DNA of 64,000 bases, taken from positions 7,254,001 through 7,318,000 of the forward strand of contig OZ004591.1 of NCBI GenBank assembly GCA_963924555.1, given 5' to 3'. This stretch comes from Crambe crambe (lineage: Eukaryota; Porifera; Demospongiae; Poecilosclerida; Crambeidae). The notes beneath the pieces were generated by a model. It searched no databases, was not told the origin of the DNA, and worked only from the letters and a program-made list of their open reading frames with translations. Below, one piece after another: positions 11,272 through 21,600 of this stretch; position 1 is the stretch's first letter, and each line of letters opens with the position of its first letter. A program made the position numbers and the translations under genes.

Positions 11272-12170
11272 ATGGCGGGGAGTGGCCTTGGTTCAGGAGA
11301 TCTTCTTAGTATCTTGCATGCCAGTGCTAGAAATGGGTAAGCATTAACCTCTACCATACTAGGTCCATCATTATTATTCCCTCAGAACTCTTTTATCATC
11401 TTGTGAACCTGAAGTCAAAGAAGTGAGTATCTTACTGACTAGTGTATTTAATATTAAATGTGTATGCATGTGAACTAGTTGATGCATCAGCTAGATGTAC
11501 TTCTTTCCACAAAGTCAAAAGAGTGGGAGAGGGAGATGGAGAGAGTGACTTCTCTGCTGAAGATGAAAGAAGTGGAGCTGCAGCAACTTGCAGCTGCACT
11601 GAAGGCTAAAGATGCAGAAGTGAGTATTCATGTGCAATACAGGATTGCATTTATGATATATAGGTGGAAAACCTGAGACATGGGCCAGACCAGATGTACC
11701 ACTCGGCAGGGTGTACATGCGAGGCCAAATTGATCCGACTGAGAGCAGAGCTCACTCGCATTTCTGAGAATTATGAACAGCTAAAACAGAAGCGCTATCA
11801 GCGAGATGCAAAATCACATCACAGAGAATTAGAATCAGAGATGCAAATGATGAAACTGAAACAAGAAGTGGAGAAATCAGAGCAAAAGTTGGGTACAACC
11901 AGGGAAGAACTGAAGAGGTCAATGAAGAGAATTGTGGAATTAGAGACAACAGTGGAGCTATTGAAAGATGAAAATAGAATGAAGCAAACTGTAGAAGAAA
12001 AAGCTACCTGCTACAGTAGTGGACTGAGTCACATTGAAACATCAAGAGATGCAGATAGTACATTGAAAGGGGGCAAAGAAATTGGGGTCTCTCTGCAAGT
12101 ATTGGACCAAGTATTAGACCAACACTTTCAGACCTTAAGTAAGAAATTACTGAAGATTTTGAACCCATAG
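11272..12170 (+). CDS. CEP63: CEP63/DEUP1-like centrosomal coiled-coil protein, short form
   Basis: Four exons, 11272-11336, 11386-11422, 11479-11619 and 11664-12170, give 249 residues. After a glycine-rich start the signature is LLSSCEPEVKELMHQLDVLL then KSKEWEREME and LKMKEVELQQL, which is the N-terminal signature of animal CEP63/DEUP1. Most of the rest is heptad coiled coil (KLKQEVEKSEQKLGTTREEL, RIVELETTVELLKDEN). Vertebrate CEP63 is about 540-700 residues and works with CEP152 in centriole duplication. This copy is less than half that length and stops 25 bases before the BRCC36 stop codon on the other strand, so there is no room for a longer 3' part. It may be a reduced family member; orthology is inferred from the N-terminus. 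Confidence 0.75.
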
Positions 12171-12195
12171 AGCCGTGGTTTGCGTTTTAAAATTT

Positions 12196-13284
12196 TCAGA
12201 CAGTATCATTTAGCATAGATAAGAGTTCCTTTTTCTCCTTGTCAAGTTTCGATAAAGTTCTTTTGTTTGACTGGATCTCTTCTTCCAAGACTTGCATCAT
12301 GGGCCCAGCAACAACTTGCAGCATTTGAGTCAGTGATTGTGTGTACACTACAATATTGCACAATATAACATCAGCAAATAAAAACTGCGAGTATACCTCC
12401 ACTGTTGTGGACCATTGCCAAAAGATCGGTTGAATCTCTGCAAAGAAAAAGTCATGGGTCATACTATTAACTGCCAGTAAGTCACTTTTGACTGAGTTGA
12501 TAAGCCTCTTTTTCTTCTTCCAACAGAATAGGAGGTAGTCGAGCAAGAGCTGACACTGCCATGGGCCCCAAAGTTGCTCCTAGAGTAGGACTAATGGATA
12601 GGGGTAGTTCAATGTGCTCATGTCTGCATAACGATCAGTTTGAAACTAGAATTATAAGAATACACTTCACTTGCCCTTGATCAATTGATGCTATCGACTG
12701 AAAACAGATGACCTGAAGACTGCACCTCTACAACAGCGAAGCATGCATGCATATTAATATTACAATCACATAAATGTGATATACCTTATCTGTCTCACTG
12801 AAACAGGAAAATATCAAACCTACAAAGTTTGGGTCCATTAACTGATAGTCTGCTTGTGTCTGTACATCTGGCCAGAGCACCAACATAATTGTAATAACTC
12901 ATCACGATAAAATACTCACCTACATGCGAGGGCCACACAGTAATGTGAGGGTGACTATGATACCAGCCAAGCACTTGAATAGGTCGTCCCGATTCTGTTG
13001 CTAGGTGCTATCATCACACAACCTAGTAAAGTACCAGAAGACAAAACCGCAGTTGCACCTACTTCTGCCTCTATTACAGCCTCAGATAGCTGCTCTGGGG
13101 AAATTTCCACCCGATCAGGCTGCTTATCAGAACGTCTCATGGCATAGGCAGAACAAATATTCACCACTTTATTTTCACCAATCTCTCCCAATAGCAAACC
13201 CATTACTTCTTCCTTCTCAGTTGATAATGCATGAGTAAGACAAGCAAGATATGTGTCTGAGGACAATCTCACAGAATTCACCAT
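12196..13284 (-). CDS. BRCC3: BRCC36, Lys63-specific JAMM deubiquitinase
   Basis: Seven exons (13284-13063, 13007-12920, 12867-12785, 12712-12671, 12616-12486, 12437-12397, 12347-12196) give 252 residues. The MPN+ domain is intact: HALSTEKEEVMGLLLGEIG carries the catalytic Glu, and RRSDKQPDRVEISPEQL and the JAMM motif HSHPHITVWPSHVD supply the zinc ligands (His, His, Asp). The C-terminal helices (GPMMQVLEEEIQSN, LDKEKKELLSML) match the region that pairs with Abraxas/ABRO1. BRCC36 cuts Lys63-linked ubiquitin in BRCA1-A and BRISC complexes. The protein is a little shorter than vertebrate forms because loops are reduced. It faces the TRAF6-like gene across 52 bases, so two genes of the K63-ubiquitin system share one promoter region. 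Confidence 0.95.
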
Positions 13285-13336
13285 CTCGAATGCTGGCCGG
13301 CCAGTGGTTCTAGCGACCCTTTACCTAATCGTAAAC

Positions 13337-14749
13337 ATGGAGGAAAACGTTCGAAAAGAGAGGGATGCAGCTGAAGATATTTTTGTAGACGATCTTCCTG
13401 AATATCTTAAGTGTCCCATTTGTCTCTGCTGTCTAAGGAATCCATATCAGGTGTGTAATTTGTAGAGTAAGTAGGTTAGCTAGTAGCTTGCAACTACTTT
13501 TTTTTTTTGCAGACACCTTGTGGTCATAGGTTTTGCAAGGAGTGCATCTTACCCATCTTACACTCTCGAAACAATGTGTGTCCCATTGATCGAAGCTCCA
13601 TTGATCCGAACAATACCTTTCCAGATAATGCCGTCAAACTTCAAATCAACAGCCTAAAGATTCGTTGTCCCATGGAAGGATGCCAATGGATGGGAGAACT
13701 CTCAGATAAGACGGTCCACCTATCCAAGTGTCAATTTGTTGCTTTAGTGTGTGACTTGTGTGGGCAATCTGTGCTGAAGACCAAGATGACTGAACATGCC
13801 AAAGAGTGTCCTCAGAGAAAGGTATGACCTAGCAACAAACAAGTCTTCTTTTACTGTGTAATGAATTTTAGGTGAAATGCAAGTACTGTACAGTTGAAGT
13901 GGCCTTCTCTAGTGTGGATTCTCACTTTGCTAGCTGCTTAGATTTCCCAGTTTCTTGTACATTCAAATGTGAAAGTTCAGAGACATTTACTCGTAGAAAT
14001 ATACGGGATCACCTGGACGTGTGTCCTCGTGCACCTGTAACGTGCAGTATGGCAGGTTATGGGTGCAATGAAAAAGTGGAGCGAAGTCAGCTAAAGGAAC
14101 ACCTCCAAGTCTGCGTGCCACAGCACGCACACAATTTGTGCTTAAGGATCGAGGATTTACAGAGAGAAGTAAAGGAGTTGAGAATCACTCTTGCAGCTCA
14201 GCAAGAACGTATGCACGATATGGAAACTACCCTCTACCCATCAGCTGGACAGTTTACTTGGAGAATTGATGATATTCGGGGCAAGATTGTTTCGGCTCAA
14301 GGAGACCAGACAGCTGGTGTCATCTACAGTCCTCCATTCTATTCTGTGGAGGCAGGATACAAGCTGTCTCTTTGCATCTATCCAGCAGGGGACAACAACC
14401 AAGGCTTTCTCTCTCTCTACTTTGTTGTTATGAAAGGGTCGTTTGATGAAATATTGCCATGGCCTTTCCAGAAGAGAGTGTATCTCAGCCTTCTAAACAC
14501 CAAGTAACCCATTGGTAGAGCCTCCCTATAAGGCACTCATCTTTTTTTCTTTTTTTTTCCAGGGGTGGCCAGAGCATGACCAAGGACATCCAACCAGACC
14601 CTCGTCTACACTACTTTCACCGTCCAGAGAACCCACGAAATGTAGGTTTTGGCTACCCCAAATTCATTTCTTTGACACGGCTTGTGACAGAAGATTCAGA
14701 GTTTGTAGAAAATGGAGCAATATTTCTACGCTGCAGGGTTTTTGACTAA
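13337..14749 (+). CDS. TRAF6: TRAF6-like E3 ubiquitin ligase / adaptor
   Basis: Four exons, 13337-13450, 13513-13821, 13872-14503 and 14563-14749, give 413 residues. RING finger: CPICLCCLRNPYQTPCGHRF-C-x2-C (about residues 26-65), split by intron 1. Then come TRAF zinc fingers (CPMEGCQWMG, CDLCGQSV, CKYCTVEV, CPRAPVTCSMAGYGC), a short coiled coil (LRIEDLQREVKELR) and a MATH/TRAF-C domain (FTWRIDDIRGKI, YSPPFYSVEAGYKLSLCIYP, GFGYPKFISL). The TPCGHRFCK and FPDNAV blocks are closest to TRAF6, though other TRAF classes are possible. TRAF6 makes Lys63 chains in Toll/IL-1 and TNF-type signalling. The frame reaches TAAC at 14504 if intron 3 is missed; splicing to 14563 restores the end of the MATH fold. 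Confidence 0.9.
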
Positions 14750-14840
14750 GTGACAAAAAAATGAGTAGCGACATTGGAAAAAATAATAACTTGATAAACT
14801 TGGCCATTTTTAATACATTGAAACTGTTTTTTTTGATAGT

Positions 14841-16163
14841 CTATTTCTTCTTTGGAGAATGAAGTTCTCTGCAAAGAAGGAAGACCATGTATGCATGCAA
14901 TACTGATCGCAGATTAGGTAGATAACTCACTCCGCTTTGAGTTCCATAGAACCAAGGTTCAACATTAAAGTTTCTGCACTCAAGTACACACGATTCTGGG
15001 CACGTGAAATCTGTGGGAAAAGTCAATAATTTTGAAGGAAATGTCGAATATCTACGTACTGTATTTGCAATAGCTTGAGCTGCTCTGATTTTTCTCAGTG
15101 ACAAGTATCCAGGATTTTCACTAATTGCCTTTCCCAAGTGCACCGAGAGTCAAGGAAATACCTGTTTTTCAAATAAAGGACTGCAACATGCATAATATAT
15201 TATGGGTTTGCTTTTTATTATCATGAAGGATATCATACGGGCTGCTTCAGCTTCACCTTCAGCTCTCACCACCTTCTCTTGGCGTTCTTGCTTTGCCTTC
15301 TCCACAATAAACTGAGCCCGTTGAGCCTCTTGCTGGGCTAAAGGGCAGAAACACCTTATGAGGTTAAATAACCGAAATCAGTCATGACCTACCAACTTGC
15401 TTTGCTTCTACAGCAGCAGTGTACTCCCGTCCAAAACTGAGATCAGTCTACATAACAGCTGTACTGTATACAAGAATTCTACTACCGACTGACACACACT
15501 TACTATGGATACATCATCAAGGATAATGAAAAAGTCCTTGGCCCTTTCAACTAGCTGATCTCGGACCAACATACTGACCTGTGTAATTCAATACTACCAT
15601 AGAATAGTCGGGGTTATCACATATAACATACCTTGGCACGCTGGGTGATTAGCTGTGACGCATTGAACTGTGCCACCACAGCTTTGAGTACTTCATTGCA
15701 GATTGATGGGAGTACTCTCTCATCATAGTCCAGTCCCAGCTTTCGATACATCGAGGGCAGTTCGTGCTGGCTTGGCCGATAGAGGACACGCAGGCCCATA
15801 TTTACCATCTGCAAGTCCTTGCTACCTGTGGGTGACGTCAAGAGCTTTGGTCGGGCACGAATGTCATAAATGATGGGGTAGTGGAGCCAAGGGATTCTGA
15901 AAACAACACAACATTAAAAGAATGTCATACACAGTGCTCCTCATTCACCTAAAATGAAGACCTTCTTCATAAATCTTCTGCTGTATTCCAGTCAGTCTGC
16001 TGAAGAGCACAGCCCTATGGCCTCCATCCACTATCAGTTTAGCGAGTAAACTGATGGGAATTGAAAAGTCTGAGTGCTTACCCGTGTAGAGAGAAGATTT
16101 GATCCCTACACCTAGAAGGACCAGTCCCACACCTCCACCTATTAAGCCTCCTATATTATTCAT
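14841..16163 (-). CDS. PHB2: Prohibitin-2 (mitochondrial inner-membrane scaffold)
   Basis: Nine exons: 16163-16082, 16030-15949, 15896-15632, 15578-15504, 15447-15393, 15337-15234, 15137-15060, 15010-14931, 14868-14841. They join to 282 residues. After a glycine-rich hydrophobic N-terminal anchor ([17 protein letters not shown]) comes the SPFH/prohibitin domain: [61 protein letters not shown] and [21 protein letters not shown] coiled coil and [20 protein letters not shown] follow. PHB2 forms rings with PHB1 in the inner membrane. The intron between codons ending ARM and starting LGK is AT-AC, U12 type (separate entry). The N-terminus is about 20 residues shorter than in vertebrates. GT-AG elsewhere. 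Confidence 0.95.
15138..15233 (-). other. Minor-class (U12) AT-AC intron in PHB2
   Basis: The donor reads ATATCCTT from 15233 down to 15226, exactly the U12 5' splice-site consensus. The branch region reads TTCCTTGAC at 15157-15149, with the presumed branch A at 15150, 12 bases before the final AC (15139-15138). Removing these 96 bases gives [15 protein letters not shown], which fits prohibitin-2. No GT-AG choice here keeps the frame and the conserved residues. Confidence 0.9.
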
Positions 16164-16226
16164 GTTCTTTAACTTCCCAACCACGTGTGTTTCTTATTCC
16201 AATTAAAGCGCAACATTCAGCAGCGC
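16164..16226. promoter_or_regulatory. Divergent promoter PHB2 / TAF1C-like with E-box
   Basis: A 63-base spacer with CACGTG at 16182-16187. A bHLH-zipper (Myc/USF/TFE class) site by sequence only. Confidence 0.4.
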
Positions 16227-18482
16227 ATGAGCGATACTCACATGATTGTACCAGATTATGGAGTGACGGTCATAGATAGATGGAGTGGCCTTGGGTGTCT
16301 CTATCTCCCGTGGTTGCTGGATCAGAAATAAGATTTCAGCAAGGAGGTGAATTGAAGTGATCTGTGGGGTGTGTGTGACTGACTGTGTATCTCTATCTAT
16401 TCAGAGTGTGATAGGGGGTGTGTACGTTATTTGTGTCCCCCACTTCCTCTGTTGGAAGGCAGTCAAGACCAACCGCCTACTTTGCGGCATTCAATTGTAG
16501 GTGCCTTGTTCTTCATTACCACCTGCCATATGATCATCATCTCTCTCAGAGTAGAAAGGCCTTGCATTTGACTTGTTTATTGAATTCTGGAAATCTGAAG
16601 CTAATTTGTTTCTCTTCTGGATCAGAATACAGCTCACTTTCTGTTTGTTCACTCTCGGAACAAAGAAATGTGATCTCAACTGCAAAAGATTTTTTCTCGA
16701 CCTTTGAAGAGTGGAGCCGTGCCCATTCTCTCTTGAAGATTGCAAGGTTGACAACTTGCGCAGTACCTGAGCAGGTGGAACAAATAGAGAGTGTGGTGAT
16801 AGGTGGCAAAAAAACGTACCTTTCTGTCACATGTGCACATCATGTGATGGTCTATGAAGTACCAGTAGCACAGTCGAGTGCTGCGTCATGTCGGTGGATT
16901 CGTAATCCAGTGACTCACAAGTTCCCTTCCAAGATCTTGCATACTAAATTGAGGTATTAATGATCACGGATATGATAATGAGTGGTTGATTCTTCAATGG
17001 GTGCTTATTGCAGTCCATACATTGCTGGAGAAGTTCTTATATTGGCAGAAAATGGACAATTATTTATCCAGCAGCAAAGTCCTCCAGAGGTTATAGAAGT
17101 GAGGACAGGTGATGTTGATGTCTGTGAGTCTGGTGTCTGTGTGTTTGGGTCTCATCCTCGCATGGTGTTGTGGGTCCAAGAAGGAGTGCTCCACTCTGTG
17201 GATTTAAGACTTGTGCAGGTGTGAATATTTGATTCCTGTTTCAGTGTCACGCACATATACATTTTAGTTCCCTGTTTCTGGACGACTGAAGCCACTTTGG
17301 AACAAAGGAACCATCATGTGTACGTCACACGATTCCCAGAAGCCTTTCCATCTGCTAGTGGCAACCACTTTGCATTTAATGATATTCGATTTACGACAGC
17401 CTGCAGAGCCAGTGCTGGCCGTGCCACATAACCTTTCATCCCCCCCAGTTGCTCTCAGTGCTCTCCACACACCCCATGAAAGCAGTATCCTCTTATGTGC
17501 AGCTCTTTATAATGTCCTCTTCTCTTTCCTTGACTGAGCTTTGTAGCTCTTGTGTTGTTGTGTTCAGTTGATAGTAGCTTAGTATTCAGTTATGACTCCA
17601 GTTACCATCAATCCACCCTACCACCTCACGCAGTGTGCACATTAAGGTGGGTGGGCGAGTGTTCATGTATGTCTATAATTCCTTTTGATTACTTCAGTGA
17701 AGTTTTGCGGGCTCTGAAGAGGTCAGGTGTGTGTGGTCTAGTTTGTAGCCAGCTAGGTTACAGATTTACAGCAGGAATTTTGGGAGCAGTGTTGCTGCCT
17801 CTCTCTTTGGGTTCATTTGGGGTACTAATTGTGAGTGACTTTTCCCCCGTGCATTAATATCGTGTCATTGTCCTTTTTCTAGTTAACTGAGCTGGGGGAT
17901 CTATTCTGGCAATGTTGGAATTATTCGAGTAGTAGTAGTGACCAGAGAAACCTAACCATCTCTCAGTATCAGGGCTACAAATTATGGCTGGAGACAATAC
18001 TGAGAAAAATTAGGTTTGACTGTGCATTATGCGTGTTGCTATAGTGATGATTATGCTAGTATTGTAGCAATCGTCAATGGGAATTTATTCCTGGGATTGT
18101 TAAAGACATGCATAGCATTGCAGAGTGTGAGTAGAATCAATTTTGCTTCTTTGTATATAGTTAATTTTGTTGCTCAGACCTCATTGGAAGTCACCAGACT
18201 CAAGACTTGGCGTGTGTGAAGTGTTTCCACTCTGACTCTCACATTGTCGGTGGTGGTGGAGTTCCACTTCCCTCTAATCCCGACTCGTCTTGCTCCACAC
18301 AATGTCATTGCTCTTCATGTGGCTGCCTCTTGCCAGGGAGCGTCAAGACAGGGGGGTCACAGTTATCTACTCTCAGAGAAATGTGTGAGCAGCTAACTCC
18401 CATTTCTCAACTAGACAGCACCTTAGTAACAGGCTGGGAAGTCAATGACATTAAACATGGGCTTTTTCAAGAGGAGTCATAA
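16227..18482 (+). CDS. TAF1C: TAF1C-like subunit of the RNA polymerase I factor SL1
   Basis: The first exon begins at ATG 16227 (MSDTHMIVPDYGVTV). Later exons include roughly 16440-16952, 17014-17219, 17267-17500, 17573-17650, 17690-17830 and pieces to the stop at 18482. Their junctions are partly unsure, notably the first intron and the one near 17500. Blocks that parallel human TAF1C are SPYIAGEVLILAENGQLF, HPRMVLWVQEGVLHSVDL, FHLLVATTLHLMIFDLRQPA followed by VLAVPHNLSSP, and a later FGVLI...LTELGDLFWQ. They are beta-propeller-like repeats of the SL1/TIF-IB subunit that places TBP on the ribosomal DNA promoter in the nucleolus. The C-terminal part has CHCSSCGC, a possible zinc knuckle of unknown meaning. 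Confidence 0.7.
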
Positions 18483-18689
18483 ATAATAATCTGCAAACAA
18501 TTGTGTACCTGAAATTTCAAAAATGATGTTAAAAAAATAATGTAAGTGATGAGATGAATTTTAAGAGATGACCAAAGCTTCCCCACTGGAGCAGTCGTAA
18601 GGTGCATCCCTATTATGCAAGAGCACTGCATAAGAATCTGGTTCTTCACAACCCTAACTCTATGTTCCAATTACCTGGAGCCTGGTGGG

Positions 18690-21600
18690 GTGGTAAGAAT
18701 TTTGTTCTGTAAGAAACTAGTTGTTGAAAGTTCCAAGTTTTTGACAAACACGATGAGTTCACAAAGTGTAGTAAGACGAGGAGGAAGGGCACATTTGATC
18801 TGTTCTCCTTCCCGAGCAGTCAGGGTGGCTTTGTCTATAATAAATGGCTGCACGAGTTATTCATCACCCAAATACATCCAACTACCTTTCAGAGCTATCA
18901 GCTTTGTCTGGTTTTCATAAAACATTTTGTAGATCTTGTGCAACTCTCTTGCAAGGTCTATGTCTTCCCTTTGTGATAACATTTTGATTGCTCTGCACGT
19001 GGAGGAGGAGAGGAATTAAGGATCGTAACGAAGACACCCTCATAAGACTCACAGTGAAATTGTTTTGCATCCCTTGGAAGTGTCGGGAAATGGACTCCCA
19101 CAACTAAAAAAAATTGCAGTAAAGTAGGACCACACGGAGAGAGTAGGCTCACCAGGACCATGTGTTGGTGAATGCACCACTGTGATACAAGGTTTGAGAT
19201 GAGTTTTGGACACAGACTTTGGACAAAACCGTCAACCTAATTTGGAATGGAAGCTGAAAACATGCTTGCTTCTTCTATTAAAGGCATACCATTCTAATTG
19301 ATCCACACTATTCTTGGCTTGCATGTACAAGATTCTCTCTGGTTGCATCAACTGAAACATCTACAGCATTATCACTCGAGATGACAGACTAGAGTAAATA
19401 CATTACAGGCTCACAAATTTCATTCCAAATGCATTTTCATCCACCCGTTCAACAGCTAACATTTCTTGTGAAGGTATGGAACAAAGAGGAGCTTCTCCCT
19501 TAGTCTTACAATAAATCAGTGACTTGTTACTTAAACAAAAGAACCTAGAGTTGGTTGGTAATAATAGATAATATTGTAGAAGTAGAGCTGAATAACCTTT
19601 TCCTGAAATTCTTTGGTCCCTTTTTTCTGCCTTGTGATCGTTTCACCAACATCCTGGAAAGAAAGCATGCATTTTATTGCAGTGTAGTGGTAGTGGTGGT
19701 ACTGGGTGTACATACCCTTCTCTGTACACCATGTCATCTAATGAATATTGTTCTCCGCCACGAGGAGAAGAAATAGCTGTCAAGTACTGGGAAAATTTAA
19801 TAATAATGATAATACAGTATATCAAAATGCTCCTCCTATTCTCACAGTCTTGATGTTATCAGTGTGACCAGAGAGCTCAAATTGGACCTGTGACATGAAG
19901 GTCTCCTTGTGCTGGAGACTACCAGAAAGCTATAGGAGTTCAAATCATACATACAAACAAACATACATACATGCAAATGCAAATCATCTAGCTGCCGTTG
20001 AGCGGTCACGTGCACCTGGTCAAGCCAGGATGCCCGTGCACTAAGCAGGCACTAAGAGCTCCTGGAGCCTGGGCTAGGAACTCGCAGGAGGACTGACTAC
20101 CTCTTCTCAGCAAGTGGTGTGGGCACCTGAAGTCCCACCTGGACCACAACTGATATCGGAGAGATAGCCAGTTTGATTTGCACCCTGGTACCCATTTTTA
20201 GCTGGGTGGACTGGTGGCATGGTGTTAGGTGGATATTCACAGCAAATTAATGCTGGTGAAAAGGAGGATGGATAAACACCATATGTCACTGGTGGGACTC
20301 GAACTTGCGGTCTCCCGCTTACAAGCCCAGAGTGCAAACCACTCACTACCAGTGACTCCACTCACATACATACATACATACATACATACATACATACATA
20401 CATACATACATACAATACCTTAGGACTTCCAATGTTGCCAAGGCTCTGAATGCTCTTGGAGATGAGTGTGAGGGTGCGAGCCACTACAGGAGTCTATGAG
20501 AGGATGGGTAGGTGCATGAGGTGATTGAGGTGGTGGGTGGGTGGGTGCATGAGGTGATGGGTAGGTGTATGAGGTGATGGGTAGGTGCATGAAGCAATGG
20601 GTGGGTGCACGAGGTGATGAGTGGGTGGGTGTATTGGGTGGTGCATGAAGTGATGGGTGAGGTGATGGGCGGGTAATTGATGGGTGGGTACATGAGAGGA
20701 TGGGCGGGTGCATAAGGTGATGGGCAGGTGTATGAGGTGATGGGTGGGTGGGTGTATGAGGTGACGAGTGGGTGTGAATCGATGGGTGGGTGCATGAGGG
20801 ACTAGGACTAGGACTAGGCACTACAAGTAGACTCACAGGAAATTCAGGTCGGAGGTGAAAGAGTCTAGGGTTCAGGATAGCAGGAGCAAAGAAGCGGAGA
20901 AAGATGAAACCACTGACTGCAGTGTAACATACTACATCCTTCTTGTCTGTAGAAGGATAGGGGCAGGAGCTGATAATCACAGATATGTGTGAGTGGTACA
21001 CTAGAACCTGGAAACTTTGCAACTGCAGCTTCCTTGAGCAGTGAGAACACACTGCACATCATTCGAGGGCAGGAACGTGCAGATGCAAGAATGGCACTTA
21101 ACACTTTCTCCACAAAAAAAAGTAGATTGGCCTGTAGCAAGAAGAGAGAGTTACTGGAAGGAGAGAGTGCAATAGTAAACAAACCATATTCAGATCTCTG
21201 TTATCAGTCTCTTGAAGCCGAGATGGATCAATCTCACACTGCCTGCGAACATCAAAGATCTGCAGAAAGATTTGCCAATCACCATCTTCACTCAATTGAA
21301 TAGCTAACAGAAATACCTCATCAATACATCCTTGCAGTGTGCGCTGAAGATAAGACTGCCCTACCAACTTCATAAATTCATCAAGGACTTTAGAAGCCAT
21401 CGAATTTCCACGAAACAGAGTGTTTGGATCACTATTTTTATACAGTTAAGTGTAGGAACTCAATAACATTCAACAACTTACATGGTGATCTCAACTTCGT
21501 GGTCTATCAGTCTCTTAGTAAAAACTTCAAACTAGGGAAAACACAATAAACAAAAAAGTCTAAAGAAAATCATCACCAACCTTGTCCTTAGCCAGAAAGA

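Noticed and set aside
15161-15233. GT-AG intron in PHB2 from CC|GTATGA to AACAG
   Set aside because: It gives a stop codon (TGA) after three codons and loses the [11 protein letters not shown] block; the AT-AC choice fits fully.
20283-20363. A functional tRNA gene
   Set aside because: It has tRNA-like boxes and an acceptor-like stem but is attached to a SINE body and tail, and the anticodon arm is irregular.
20420-21052. 210-residue - strand frame rich in His, Pro and Thr
   Set aside because: Only its first part (RasGAP FIFLRFFAPAILNP) is coding; the rest is the intron minisatellite read through.
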